From positions 124,001 through 188,000 of the forward strand of contig CBCPKK010000007.1 of assembly GCA_965119215.1 (NCBI GenBank): a stretch of 64,000 bases of DNA, in the 5' to 3' direction. Below the pieces are notes generated by a model, which ran no database searches, was not told where the DNA came from, and saw nothing but the letters and a program-made list of their open reading frames with translations. Shown here in pieces: positions 16,681 through 25,039 of the stretch (positions are counted from its first letter, which is position 1; every line of letters begins with the position of its first letter). The position numbers and the translations under genes are program-made. The DNA comes from Buttiauxella sp965119215. Its GTDB lineage: Bacteria; Pseudomonadota; Gammaproteobacteria; Enterobacterales; Enterobacteriaceae.

Positions 16681-17889
16681 CTAGCTGCCCGGTTCCAGCA
16701 TCGAGGGTTCCACAGGTTTCGGGCTGAATTGCCACCACAGTGCAAACAGCGTTATCACGCCAATAATCCCCAGCATGACCCAGGGAAGCTCCGGCTGATT
16801 GATACTTTTTCCGGCATCAAACAGCCAACCGCCACCGGCATAACCTAACGCGCCGCCAATCGCCAAACCCAGACGGCTGAAACCCATATAACTGCCGCGT
16901 GCGCGGGAATCGGCAAGCGAAGCCCCTAATGTTTCACGAGCCGGTTCGGCAATAATTGAACCAATGTAAAACACGCAAATTAGGGTAAACAGTTGTTGGA
17001 GGTTGTGAGTTAAGCCAATCGGTATCATTGCCAGCGTCATCAGGAATAAACCGGCCATTAAACGCTGTTCAAGGCGGAAGCGTTTTTCGCTCCAGCGAGC
17101 AATCGGGTACAACAGGGTTAACGAGAGCGCGGCTTCAATGGCATACATCCATTTCACGGCGGCAGGCGTACCGGCAATTTCGTTGACCATAATTGGCAGC
17201 ATTAGCATGACTTGCACCGCCAGCATGTAATACCCGGCAAGTGTCAGCACATAGGTGACAAATCGCTTGTCGCGCAGAACACGCCCCATCCCTTCACGCA
17301 TTGGCGTGCGAATGGTAGACAGTTTATAAGCAGGAAGCAGCCAGGCGTTGACGATGGCGCAAATCACAAACATCACCGCGCCTGCACCGCATACCAGACG
17401 AAAATCATATTGCAGCAGCCAACTGCCGAGCAGCGCCCCGATTACCGCGCCCGCGCTGTCCTGCATCATCAATATTGAGAAGAATCGACCACGTTGATGC
17501 GGGCGCACCAGTTTCACCACCAGGGCGGCGCGAGGTGGGTCAAATAGCGTACCGCCGATACCGGAGATAAAGCAGGAAAGCCACAGAACCCAAGGTTCAT
17601 GAGCTATCCCCATGAGGGCGAAACCTACAGCGCGTAGCAGCATCCCGGTGACAATCATCGGTTTTGCGCCTAAGCGGTCGGCAATGGCTCCGCCAAAAAT
17701 CCCCAGCCCTTGCTGCGTTAGCTGCCGTAGGCCGAGCGCAATACCGACCATTAACGCCGCCCAACCCATTTGGTCGACAAAGCGAATGGAAATAAGAGGG
17801 AAAACCACGAAGAAGCCTAATACAACGAGCATGTTATCGAGCAGTAAGAAGTATTTACCCAGGCTCCTGGCCTGCGCTACCCGTGACAT
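16681..17889 (-). CDS. mdtH: MFS transporter MdtH
   Basis: Twelve-helix DHA1-type inner-membrane transporter of 402 aa, collinear with E. coli MdtH, whose overexpression gives modest fluoroquinolone resistance. It starts MSRVAQARSLGKYFLLLDNM and has the motif A equivalent GGAIADRLGAKPMIVTG (about residues 61-77). The natural substrate is unknown. It is divergent from rimJ across 242 bp. Confidence 0.95.
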   Translation of the reverse strand: MSRVAQARSLGKYFLLLDNMLVVLGFFVVFPLISIRFVDQMGWAALMVGIALGLRQLTQQGLGIFGGAIADRLGAKPMIVTGMLLRAVGFALMGIAHEPWVLWLSCFISGIGGTLFDPPRAALVVKLVRPHQRGRFFSILMMQDSAGAVIGALLGSWLLQYDFRLVCGAGAVMFVICAIVNAWLLPAYKLSTIRTPMREGMGRVLRDKRFVTYVLTLAGYYMLAVQVMLMLPIMVNEIAGTPAAVKWMYAIEAALSLTLLYPIARWSEKRFRLEQRLMAGLFLMTLAMIPIGLTHNLQQLFTLICVFYIGSIIAEPARETLGASLADSRARGSYMGFSRLGLAIGGALGYAGGGWLFDAGKSINQPELPWVMLGIIGVITLFALWWQFSPKPVEPSMLEPGS

Positions 17890-18131
17890 CTCCCCTCCAG
17901 GGAACTTTAAAAGTGTGACAACGCTCTATTCTCCACTGCTCTCAGGGTTTTTGACAGGGAGGCTCGCGACAATATTTTTTTATCAATCTGACGCTTTGAT
18001 TGAACTCATTAATCGAAAAAAGTATGACGTGATGAAAAATCTGCATGTTGTTGTTTTCCTTCCACAGCCAGCCGCAGGTATAGTAATTAAGTTGCCTAAG
18101 AAAAATGTGGGATGTGAGGAGTAGGGTGAAC

Positions 18132-18716
18132 ATGTTTGGCTACCGCAGTAACGTGCCGAAAATACGCTTAGTAACAGACCGCCTGGTTGTGCGTCTGGTT
18201 TATGAGCGCGATGCCTGGCGTCTGGCTGATTATTACGCCGAAAACCGTCAGTTCCTGAAACCCTGGGAACCGATTCGTGATGACAGCCATTGTTATCCTT
18301 CCGGCTGGCAGGCGCGGCTGGGCATGATCAGCGAAATGCATAAAACCGGCAGTGCTTATTACTTTGCGCTGCTTGATCCAGAAGAAAAAGAGATTTACGG
18401 CGTTGCCAATTTTTCAAACGTGGTGCGCGGCTCCTTCCATGCTTGCTATCTCGGCTACTCGCTTGGCGAAAAATGGCAGGGACAGGGTTTGATGTTTGAA
18501 GCGCTGACGACGGCTATTCGTTACATGCAACGCAGCCAGCGTATCCATCGCATCATGGCGAACTACATGCCGCATAATCAACGCAGCGGTGATTTACTGG
18601 CGCGTCTGGGTTTTGAAAAAGAAGGCTATGCCAAAGAGTATTTACTGATTGATGGTGTGTGGCGCGATCATGTGCTGACCGCGCTGACCAACAAAGAATG
18701 GACCCCTGGGCGTTAA
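18132..18716 (+). CDS. rimJ: Ribosomal protein S5-alanine N-acetyltransferase RimJ
   Basis: GNAT-fold acetyltransferase that acetylates the N-terminal alanine of ribosomal protein S5 and acts as an assembly factor for the 30S subunit. The product is 194 aa from ATG 18132, the E. coli length. The acetyl-CoA binding motif is LGEKWQGQGLMFEAL (about 115-129). Conserved NFSNVVRGSFHACYLGY and a C-terminal DHVLTAL are present. It is followed after 9 bases by yceH, and likely cotranscribed with yceH and mviM. Confidence 0.96.
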   Translation: MFGYRSNVPKIRLVTDRLVVRLVYERDAWRLADYYAENRQFLKPWEPIRDDSHCYPSGWQARLGMISEMHKTGSAYYFALLDPEEKEIYGVANFSNVVRGSFHACYLGYSLGEKWQGQGLMFEALTTAIRYMQRSQRIHRIMANYMPHNQRSGDLLARLGFEKEGYAKEYLLIDGVWRDHVLTALTNKEWTPGR

Positions 18717-18725
18717 GGACGAGAA

Positions 18726-19376
18726 ATGAAATATCAGTTAACTGCGGTTGAAGCGCGAGTAGTGGGTAGCCTGATGGAAAAACAGGTGACTACGCCCGAG
18801 CAGTATCCAATGTCGGTCAACGGTGTGGTGACGGCATGTAATCAGAAAACTAACCGCGAACCGGTTATGGATCTGAAAGAGTCTGATGTTCAGGACACCC
18901 TCGATACTCTGGTCAAACGCCACTTTTTGCGCACCGTTAGCGGGTTTGGCAATCGCGTAACCAAGTACGAGCAGCGTTTCTGTAATTCTGAATTTGGCGA
19001 TCTCAAGCTCTCGCCTGCCGAAGTGGCGGTAGTGACGGCTTTGTTGCTGCGCGGCGCGCAAACACCGGGTGAATTGCGTACCCGCGCGGGCAGAATGTAT
19101 GAGTTCAGCGACATGGCGCAGGTAGAAAATACCCTCGAAAATCTCGCTAATCGCGAAGACGGCCCGTTCGTGGTGCGTTTACCGCGTGAGCCTGGTAAGC
19201 GCGAAAGCCGCTATATGCACCTTTTCAGTGGTGAAGTCGATGCTTCACAACTGGCTGTCCCACAAAGTGCAGCGCAGCCTGCGGATGATTTAACCGCGCG
19301 CGTTGAACTGCTTGAAAACGAAGTTGCCGATCTTAAGCAACGTCTTGATTCACTGCTTGCTCATCTCGGGGATTAA
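18726..19376 (+). CDS. yceH: YceH family protein (DUF480, winged helix)
   Basis: Product of 216 aa related to E. coli YceH (215 aa). The DUF480 family has two winged-helix domains: the first here spans about residues 1-90 (EARVVGSLMEKQVTTPEQYPMS, then NGVVTACNQKTNR) and the second about 95-170 (EVAVVTALLLRGAQTPGELR). The C-terminus is a short coiled coil (RVELLENEVADLKQRLDSLL). The winged helices suggest nucleic-acid binding, but the function is unknown. The stop is 3 bp before mviM. Confidence 0.93.
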   Translation: MKYQLTAVEARVVGSLMEKQVTTPEQYPMSVNGVVTACNQKTNREPVMDLKESDVQDTLDTLVKRHFLRTVSGFGNRVTKYEQRFCNSEFGDLKLSPAEVAVVTALLLRGAQTPGELRTRAGRMYEFSDMAQVENTLENLANREDGPFVVRLPREPGKRESRYMHLFSGEVDASQLAVPQSAAQPADDLTARVELLENEVADLKQRLDSLLAHLGD

Positions 19377-19379
19377 TAG

Positions 19380-20303
19380 ATGACTAAACTTCGCGTCGGC
19401 GTTGTCGGTTTAGGTGGTATTGCACAAAAAGCCTGGCTTCCGGTATTAACCGCAGCCAGCGACTGGACATTTCAGGGAGCCTTTTCCCCAACGCAGGCAA
19501 AAGCGCAAAAAGTTTGCGATGCTTATCGCATTCCCTATGTGTCTTCTATTTCTGAACTCGCGGCGCAGTGCGATGCCGTATTCGTTCACAGCGCAACCAG
19601 CAGCCATTACGCTGTCGTCAGCGAATTATTGCAGGCTGGCGTCAATGTCTGTGTCGATAAACCTCTGGCAGAAAATCTCGCTGATGCAGAACGTCTGGTA
19701 GAAATGGCGCAGCGCCAAAAGCGCACGTTGATGGTGGGTTTTAACCGTCGCTTTTCGCCGTTGTACCGCGATTTGAAAGATAAGCTGGCGAACGGTGCGT
19801 CGGTGCGAATGGATAAACATCGTGCCGACAGCGTTGGGCCAAACGATCTGCGTTTCACGTTGCTGGATGATTATCTGCACGTGGTGGATACCGCGCTGTG
19901 GCTGGGTGGCAGCGAAGCGCAATTGCAAAGCGGAACTTTGCTCACCAACGATCAAGGGCAAATGCTGTTTGCCGAGCATCACTTTGCCAATGGCAGTCTG
20001 CAAATCACCACCAGTATGCATCGCCGCGCGGGTAGCCAGCGTGAGTGGGTACAAGCGGTAACCGATGGCGGTTTGTACGACGTGACGGATATGCGCGAAT
20101 GGCGTGAAGAGTGCGGCAATGGCGTGGTCAACCGCCCCATTCCTGGCTGGCAAACCACACTCGAACAGCGCGGTTTTGCCGGTTGTGCTCGTCATTTCCT
20201 TGATTGTGTGGCAAATCAGACGGTTCCTGAAACCTCGGGCGAACAGGCATTGCTCGCCCAGCGCGTGGTCGAAAAGCTGTGGCGCGATGCGATGAGCGAA
20301 TAA
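19380..20303 (+). CDS. mviM: Gfo/Idh/MocA oxidoreductase MviM
   Basis: NAD(P)-dependent oxidoreductase-like protein of 307 aa, the same length as E. coli MviM (YceM). An N-terminal Rossmann motif GVVGLGGIAQKAWLPVL (7-23), VDKPLAENL in place of the usual EKP motif (about 93-101), and DYLHVVDTALWLGG in the C-terminal domain are visible. The substrate is unknown. It sits between yceH and murJ; the link with murJ is positional, and the old virulence name comes from Salmonella. Confidence 0.93.
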   Translation: MTKLRVGVVGLGGIAQKAWLPVLTAASDWTFQGAFSPTQAKAQKVCDAYRIPYVSSISELAAQCDAVFVHSATSSHYAVVSELLQAGVNVCVDKPLAENLADAERLVEMAQRQKRTLMVGFNRRFSPLYRDLKDKLANGASVRMDKHRADSVGPNDLRFTLLDDYLHVVDTALWLGGSEAQLQSGTLLTNDQGQMLFAEHHFANGSLQITTSMHRRAGSQREWVQAVTDGGLYDVTDMREWREECGNGVVNRPIPGWQTTLEQRGFAGCARHFLDCVANQTVPETSGEQALLAQRVVEKLWRDAMSE

Positions 20304-20375
20304 CCCCGTAACATCTGATAGTAGTAATTCGGCTGGGTATCGGTAGACTAAGCGCCTGAACGAAATGCCCCTTAA

Positions 20376-20398
20376 CAACGCCTGCCCAGCAGGCGTTG
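20376..20398 (+). terminator. Perfect hairpin between mviM and murJ
   Basis: A 9-bp perfect stem (CAACGCCTG/CAGGCGTTG) closes the 5-nt loop CCCAG. It is followed by ATGTTTGTGG rather than a clean T run, and its 3' arm ends 23 bases before the murJ start. It could be a weak mviM terminator, an attenuator or a leader structure for murJ. Confidence 0.55.
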
Positions 20399-20421
20399 AT
20401 GTTTGTGGAACCACATAATAA

Positions 20422-21957
20422 ATGAATCTATTAAAATCGCTGGCAGCAGTCAGCTCGATGACGATGTTTTCTCGCGTGCTGGGATTTGCACGTGACGCCA
20501 TTGTGGCAAGGGTTTTTGGGGCTGGGATGGCGACGGATGCCTTTTTTGTGGCATTCAAATTACCGAACTTACTGCGCCGTATTTTCGCCGAGGGTGCATT
20601 CTCGCAAGCGTTTGTCCCGATTCTTGCCGAGTACAAAAGTAAGCAGGGCGAAGATGCGACCCGCGTGTTTGTCTCGTATGTTTCCGGATTACTGACGCTG
20701 GCGCTGGCGCTTGTTACCGTCATCGGGATGATTGCGGCACCGTGGGTGATTCTGGTCACCGCACCGGGTTTTGCCGATACCGCCGACAAATTCGCGCTGA
20801 CCTCCAGCCTGCTACGGATAACGTTCCCGTATATCTTCCTGATTTCGCTGGCCTCGCTGTGTGGTGCGATTCTTAATACCTGGAACCGTTTCTCGGTTCC
20901 GGCATTTGCGCCGACCTTCCTGAACCTCAGCATGATTGGTTTTGCGCTGTTCGCCGCACCGCACTTTAACCCGCCGATTCTGGCGTTAGCCTGGGCTGTT
21001 ACCGTGGGCGGCGTGCTGCAACTGGCGTATCAGTTACCGCACTTGAAAAAGATAGGCATGCTGGTTTTACCGCGCGTTAACCTGAAAGATGCAGGTGCTA
21101 TGCGCGTGATTAAGCAGATGGGACCCGCGATTCTTGGTGTCTCTGTCAGCCAAATCTCACTGATCATCAACACCATTTTTGCCTCGTTCCTGGCTTCCGG
21201 TTCGGTTTCCTGGATGTACTACGCTGACCGTTTGATGGAGTTCCCATCCGGTGTGTTGGGCGTTGCATTAGGGACTATTTTGCTGCCGTCGCTGGCGAAA
21301 AGTTTTTCCAGCGGTAACCACGATGAATATTCGCGCCTGATGGACTGGGGCTTACGTTTATGTTTCCTGCTGGCGTTGCCGAGCGCGGTGGCGTTGGGCA
21401 TTCTTGCTAAACCGTTGACGGTTTCCCTGTTCCAGTACGGTAAATTCACGGCTTTCGATGCACTCATGACACAACGAGCGCTGGTGGCTTATTCCGTTGG
21501 GTTGATGGGGCTGATAGTGGTGAAGGTTCTGGCTCCAGGGTTCTATTCGCGCCAGGACATCAAAACGCCGGTCAAAATCGCTATCGTGACTCTGATTTTG
21601 ACTCAGGTAATGAACCTTATATTTATCGGCCCGCTCAAGCACGCAGGACTGTCGCTGTCGATTGGCCTGGGGGCGTGTCTGAATGCCAGCCTGCTATACT
21701 GGCAGTTGCGTAAACAGGACATTTTCCAGCCACAAGCGGGCTGGGGCGCGTTCCTCTGGCGTCTGTTTGCGGGTGTGATTGTGATGGCAGCGGTGCTGCT
21801 TGGTGTGATGCATATTATGCCAGCCTGGGATGTGGGCACGATGCCATACCGTATATTGCGTTTAATGGCGGTGGTCGTGGCAGGAATCGCGGCATATTTC
21901 GCCACGCTAATGGTGCTGGGATTCAGAGTGAAAGATTTCGCCCGCCGTACGCTGTAG
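20422..21957 (+). CDS. murJ: Lipid II flippase MurJ
   Basis: Essential inner-membrane MOP-superfamily flippase that moves lipid II across the membrane for peptidoglycan synthesis. The product is 511 aa, the E. coli length, with about fourteen hydrophobic helices. Charged cavity residues important in E. coli MurJ are present: Arg18 and Arg24 (MFSRVLGFARD), Asp39 and Arg52 (LPNLLRRIFAEGAFSQAFVP). It starts from ATG 20422 after a hairpin. Downstream the flagellar cluster begins, with one extra gene in between. Confidence 0.97.
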   Translation: MNLLKSLAAVSSMTMFSRVLGFARDAIVARVFGAGMATDAFFVAFKLPNLLRRIFAEGAFSQAFVPILAEYKSKQGEDATRVFVSYVSGLLTLALALVTVIGMIAAPWVILVTAPGFADTADKFALTSSLLRITFPYIFLISLASLCGAILNTWNRFSVPAFAPTFLNLSMIGFALFAAPHFNPPILALAWAVTVGGVLQLAYQLPHLKKIGMLVLPRVNLKDAGAMRVIKQMGPAILGVSVSQISLIINTIFASFLASGSVSWMYYADRLMEFPSGVLGVALGTILLPSLAKSFSSGNHDEYSRLMDWGLRLCFLLALPSAVALGILAKPLTVSLFQYGKFTAFDALMTQRALVAYSVGLMGLIVVKVLAPGFYSRQDIKTPVKIAIVTLILTQVMNLIFIGPLKHAGLSLSIGLGACLNASLLYWQLRKQDIFQPQAGWGAFLWRLFAGVIVMAAVLLGVMHIMPAWDVGTMPYRILRLMAVVVAGIAAYFATLMVLGFRVKDFARRTL

Positions 21958-22047
21958 TAAACGGGCAATCTGCATTAAACTATGCGTCCCAAAATTGGGG
22001 CGCTGCAAAATTTGACACATTGAAAGATTAATTAGGCGGTAATAGCG

Positions 22048-22527
22048 ATGCACGGAACAATCACAACCTGGTTCGAAGATAAAGGTTTCGGTTTTATCAA
22101 AGATGAAAACGGTGACAATCGTTATTTTCATGTGATTAAGGTCGCCAATCCAGAACTGATTAAAAAAGATGCCTCGGTGACTTTCGAGCCAACGACGAAC
22201 AATAAAGGCTTATCTGCCTTTGCTGTAAAAGTCGAACCCGATAGCAAATACATCTATATCGCAGGCGAGCGCATCAAAATCACGGCGATTAAATCCTTCC
22301 TGGTTTACAGCGAAGAAGTCCCTGCCGAGACGAAGATTGATAAAGAAAATGCGGTGCTGTCAGTGGGCGCACTGATGAACAGTATCCGTCCGAAAGCTGA
22401 GCCAAAACCTGGTGAAATGCGCACGCTGAAAAAGCTGGCGATCACCACGTTCCAGGGCTCGACGTTAATTTTCTCGGAAGATGAAATTGATGTGGAAGCG
22501 ACAATGAAGATTCTGAAAAGTCTTTAA
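22048..22527 (+). CDS. Cold-shock-domain protein with uncharacterised C-terminal domain
   Basis: The 159-aa product begins with a cold-shock (OB-fold) domain, about residues 1-64. RNP1 is KGFGFIK at 12-18; RNP2 is degenerate, NRYFHVI at 24-30 instead of the usual VFVHF. The remaining 95 residues (KYIYIAGERIKITAIKSF through ITTFQGSTLIFSEDEIDVEA) match no family I recognise. I know of no gene at this position between mviN/murJ and flgN in E. coli K-12. A GCGGT-containing upstream sequence gives no strong ribosome site. A shared terminator separates it from convergent flgN. RNA or single-stranded DNA binding is inferred from the N-terminal domain only. Confidence 0.75.
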   Translation: MHGTITTWFEDKGFGFIKDENGDNRYFHVIKVANPELIKKDASVTFEPTTNNKGLSAFAVKVEPDSKYIYIAGERIKITAIKSFLVYSEEVPAETKIDKENAVLSVGALMNSIRPKAEPKPGEMRTLKKLAITTFQGSTLIFSEDEIDVEATMKILKSL

Positions 22528-22536
22528 TACGTGACC

Positions 22537-22568
22537 AGGGCGGTGTTTTGAAACCGCCCTTATTCTTT
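22537..22568. terminator. Bidirectional terminator between the cold-shock-domain gene and flgN
   Basis: An 8-bp stem (AGGGCGGT/ACCGCCCT) with an 8-nt loop is followed by TATTCTTTCT on the plus strand. It lies between convergent stops at 22527 and 22575. Confidence 0.75.
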
Positions 22569-22574
22569 CTGGCT

Positions 22575-22997
22575 TTAAATCGTTATTTTCTTTCCGCCAC
22601 GACTCACGGTCGTCGCTTGCCCATCGGCCCCATAAAGATTGGGTTCCTGATGCGGCTTGAGTACCGCTAACGCTTGTTCATTCCGCGCTAACTGATCCTC
22701 TAATAACCAACCGTTATGCTGGTTGATATCGCGTAAATGCTGCGTTTTTTGCGTAATCGTCTGCCAGCGCTGGCTAATATCCGTGCTGCCGGTATTTTCG
22801 GCATTCTGTGCGGCACGGCGAAGCTGCTCAAGATAATCTAGCGTGGCTAACAATGAGCTTTTATCTTCGGTAATGCGCTGCAACGCACTGCCATTCACAT
22901 GGCCTGCGGACAATTGTTGCTGCTCGGCATCCATCACCTCTTTAAGAGAGTTGAGCACCACAGTCATTTGATCCATCACTTCTAACAGACGACTCAT
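22575..22997 (-). CDS. flgN: Flagellar export chaperone FlgN
   Basis: Cytoplasmic type III export chaperone for the hook-filament junction proteins FlgK and FlgL. The product is 140 aa (E. coli 138), nearly all helical: MSRLLEVMDQMTVVLNSLKE, and the C-terminal substrate-binding part LAVLKPHQEPNLYGADGQ. It is the second gene of the flgMN pair, 4 bp after flgM, and is transcribed from both the flgA class II promoter region and the flgM class III promoter in relatives. Confidence 0.95.
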   Translation of the reverse strand: MSRLLEVMDQMTVVLNSLKEVMDAEQQQLSAGHVNGSALQRITEDKSSLLATLDYLEQLRRAAQNAENTGSTDISQRWQTITQKTQHLRDINQHNGWLLEDQLARNEQALAVLKPHQEPNLYGADGQATTVSRGGKKITI

Positions 22998-23001
22998 GCA
23001 A

Positions 23002-23295
23002 TTATTTACTCGTTAAATAGCTTTGTGCTTCCTGGATTAATGCATCGGCGATTTTGCCGGTATCCATTTTAAGCTCACCGTTGCGGATTGCGGTTTTAAG
23101 CGCTTCAACGCGTTCCATATTAATATCACCGCTGCCTGGCTGAACTAATTTAGCCTGCGCATCACTGAGTTTGACATTGGTGCTGTTGGGTGTGGTGCTT
23201 TTTTCCAGACGGCTCTTTTGAATCGGCGCTTCTGGCGTTTCGCGCGGTTGTACGGTACTTACCGGTTTCAAAGGCGATGTGCGATCAATGCTCAT
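23002..23295 (-). CDS. flgM: Anti-sigma-28 factor FlgM
   Basis: Anti-sigma factor that holds FliA (sigma-28) inactive until the hook is complete, when FlgM is exported. The product is 97 aa from ATG 23295, the E. coli length. The N-terminal half is disordered and Pro/Thr/Ser-rich; the C-terminal FliA-binding helices read VKLSDAQAKLV and NMERVEALKTAIRNGELKM. The frame is open 14 codons upstream but has no homology there. A sigma-28 promoter lies 44 bases upstream, giving the known feedback loop. Confidence 0.96.
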   Translation of the reverse strand: MSIDRTSPLKPVSTVQPRETPEAPIQKSRLEKSTTPNSTNVKLSDAQAKLVQPGSGDINMERVEALKTAIRNGELKMDTGKIADALIQEAQSYLTSK

Positions 23296-23338
23296 TTTTT
23301 TATCCTCATCGAGGGAAATTCTATCATCTGTTAACACA

Positions 23339-23365
23339 CTATCGGCAGTCGCCGCCGAACCTTTA
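23339..23365 (-). promoter_or_regulatory. Sigma-28 (FliA) promoter of flgMN
   Basis: On the minus strand TAAA, exactly 15 bases, then GCCGATAG: nearly the consensus TAAA-N15-GCCGATAA. It sits between the flgA stop and the flgM start. Confidence 0.93.
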
Positions 23366-23391
23366 TAGTCTTCTTATTCGCCAGTTGAATA

Positions 23392-24051
23392 TTATAAGCT
23401 AATCAGAATATTCCCATCCGCGTTGACGACTCCGCTCACAACCTGACCAGAATCCATCCTCACCCGCGCATTTTGTGCGACGGCGGCATTGTTCAGCGCC
23501 TTGCCTTCACTATTCACACTAAATCCTTCCCCCGCAGCCACCACTTGAACACGCTGCCCAGCTTTGACACGCCAGGACTGACGCACCATCGACAGCATAA
23601 TGGGCTGATTCGGTGCGATGTCGCGCAGGGTCACAGCACTGTTTGCCTGGCTTAACTCTAACATTGCACGCGGAGGTAATTGATCCAGCCGCCCACGTTT
23701 GAGTTGTACCTGGTTTTCATTGATTACGCTGCCGCGTGGCAGCGCCTGAGTAGCAACCACGTAATTCCCCGTGGCACGCACTTCAGCCTGAATATATCGC
23801 TTGTCGTTACCGCATCGCGCCAGAATGCTTACGTTACCCCAAAGACGACCATTACCAGGCATTGAAAAGTCGGGAAGTGGGCAGGGCGGCAATTGTGCAT
23901 CGGGTGTTTTTACCCTCACCGATACCTCATCGCTTATACCCGCCAGACGCTGCTGAAAAAACTGGCTCAATGGTGCATCCAGAATGCTGGCAAATGCCTG
24001 CGGGCAAGCCAGTAAAAGGGCAATTGTGCTCCAGGTTTTCAGACGGCTCAT
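23392..24051 (-). CDS. flgA: Flagellar P-ring assembly chaperone FlgA
   Basis: Periplasmic chaperone that helps FlgI assemble into the P ring. The product is 219 aa (E. coli 219) with a Sec signal peptide, probable cleavage after CPQAFA (about residue 22). The C-terminal SAF-like domain is conserved: RGSVINENQVQLKRGR and WRVKAGQRVQVVAAGEGFSV. It is the first gene of leftward flgAMN, divergent from flgB across a shared FlhDC-controlled region. Confidence 0.95.
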   Translation of the reverse strand: MSRLKTWSTIALLLACPQAFASILDAPLSQFFQQRLAGISDEVSVRVKTPDAQLPPCPLPDFSMPGNGRLWGNVSILARCGNDKRYIQAEVRATGNYVVATQALPRGSVINENQVQLKRGRLDQLPPRAMLELSQANSAVTLRDIAPNQPIMLSMVRQSWRVKAGQRVQVVAAGEGFSVNSEGKALNNAAVAQNARVRMDSGQVVSGVVNADGNILISL

Positions 24052-24103
24052 GACGCTTCTCCTTGTTCAGGTTGCAGTGATTTTAACCGCACACGGAATT
24101 GAT

Positions 24104-24140
24104 CAAGGCGACAAATAGCGACGCATTTTGTGTCTATTCC
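24104..24140. promoter_or_regulatory. FlhD4C2-binding region between flgA and flgB
   Basis: CAAGGCGACAAATAGCG is followed by ACGCATTTTGTGTCTATTCC. The two halves resemble the inverted 16-17-bp FlhDC half-sites (AATGGCAGAAATAGCG type) with a short spacer, in the middle of the 152-bp divergent region. The layout matches the well-studied E. coli flgA/flgB class II promoters. Confidence 0.75.
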
Positions 24141-24203
24141 AACGATAACGCACGCGTAAGGGGCTTTAAGCTGTCGGACAAATCCTAATTATGCGGAGGG
24201 AAC

Positions 24204-24620
24204 ATGCTAGACAAACTGGATGCCGCGCTGCGATTTCAGCAAGAAGCGATTAATTTGCGTGCCCAGCGTCAGGAAATTCTGGCAGCAAATATCGCCAATG
24301 CGGATACCCCAGGCTATCAGGCTCGCGATATTGATTTTGCCAGTGAAATGAAAAAAGTGATGGACAGAGGACGTGTTGAAGGCAGCGGCGTATCGCTTGC
24401 GATGACCTCTTCGCGCCATATCCCGGCACAAACTCAAACTGTCCCGCAGCTCAGTCTTCTCTACCGTATTCCAGACCAACCGTCGATGGATGGCAACACC
24501 GTCGACATGGATCGCGAACGTACACAATTTGCCGATAACAGCCTGAAATACCAGTCAGACCTCACGGTTCTCGGCGGCCAAATCAAGGGCATGATGTCTG
24601 TGCTGCAACAGGGTGGCTAA
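24204..24620 (+). CDS. flgB: Flagellar basal-body rod protein FlgB
   Basis: Proximal rod subunit of the flagellar basal body, exported by the flagellar type III system. The product is 138 aa, the E. coli length. The family's N-terminal motif is LAANIANADTPGYQARDIDF (about residues 28-47), and the C-terminal amphipathic helix QFADNSLKYQSDLTVLGGQI completes the rod D0 coiled coil. A GCGGAGGG ribosome site precedes ATG 24204. First gene of the rightward operon. Confidence 0.97.
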   Translation: MLDKLDAALRFQQEAINLRAQRQEILAANIANADTPGYQARDIDFASEMKKVMDRGRVEGSGVSLAMTSSRHIPAQTQTVPQLSLLYRIPDQPSMDGNTVDMDRERTQFADNSLKYQSDLTVLGGQIKGMMSVLQQGG

Positions 24621-24623
24621 TAG

Positions 24624-25028
24624 ATGGCTTTACTGAATATTTTTGATATTGCCGGTTCAGCAATGACCGCGCAATCCAAGCGTATGAACGTGGCAGCGAG
24701 TAACCTGGCTAACGCCGATAGTGCAACCGGGCCCGATGGCCAACCGTATCGCGCTAAGCAGGTTATTTTCGAGGTTGACGCGGCACCTGGTGCGCAAACC
24801 GGTGGCGTAAAAGTAACCGGCGTTCAGGAAAGCCAGGAACCGGACAAATTGGTATTCCAGCCGGGTAATCCGCTGGCCGATGCCAAAGGTTATGTACGCA
24901 TGCCGAACGTGGATGTGGTGGGTGAGATGGTCAACAGCATGTCGGCATCTCGCAGCTATCAGGCCAACGTGGAAGTCCTCAACACCGTGAAAAGCATGAT
25001 GTTGAAAACCCTGACTCTGGGTCAATAA
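24624..25028 (+). CDS. flgC: Flagellar basal-body rod protein FlgC
   Basis: Proximal rod subunit of 134 aa. It has the rod N-terminal motif MNVAASNLANADSATGPDGQPYRAK region (residues 21-45) and the C-terminal helix VNSMSASRSYQANVEVLNTV with LKTLTLGQ at the end. The start is 3 bp after the flgB stop. Confidence 0.97.
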   Translation: MALLNIFDIAGSAMTAQSKRMNVAASNLANADSATGPDGQPYRAKQVIFEVDAAPGAQTGGVKVTGVQESQEPDKLVFQPGNPLADAKGYVRMPNVDVVGEMVNSMSASRSYQANVEVLNTVKSMMLKTLTLGQ

Positions 25029-25039
25029 AGGAGAGACTG

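Noticed and set aside
19626..20933. 435-codon minus-strand ORF across mviM and murJ
   Set aside because: It covers two well-conserved genes on the other strand plus the mviM-murJ hairpin; its composition is not protein-like and it has no recognisable domain.
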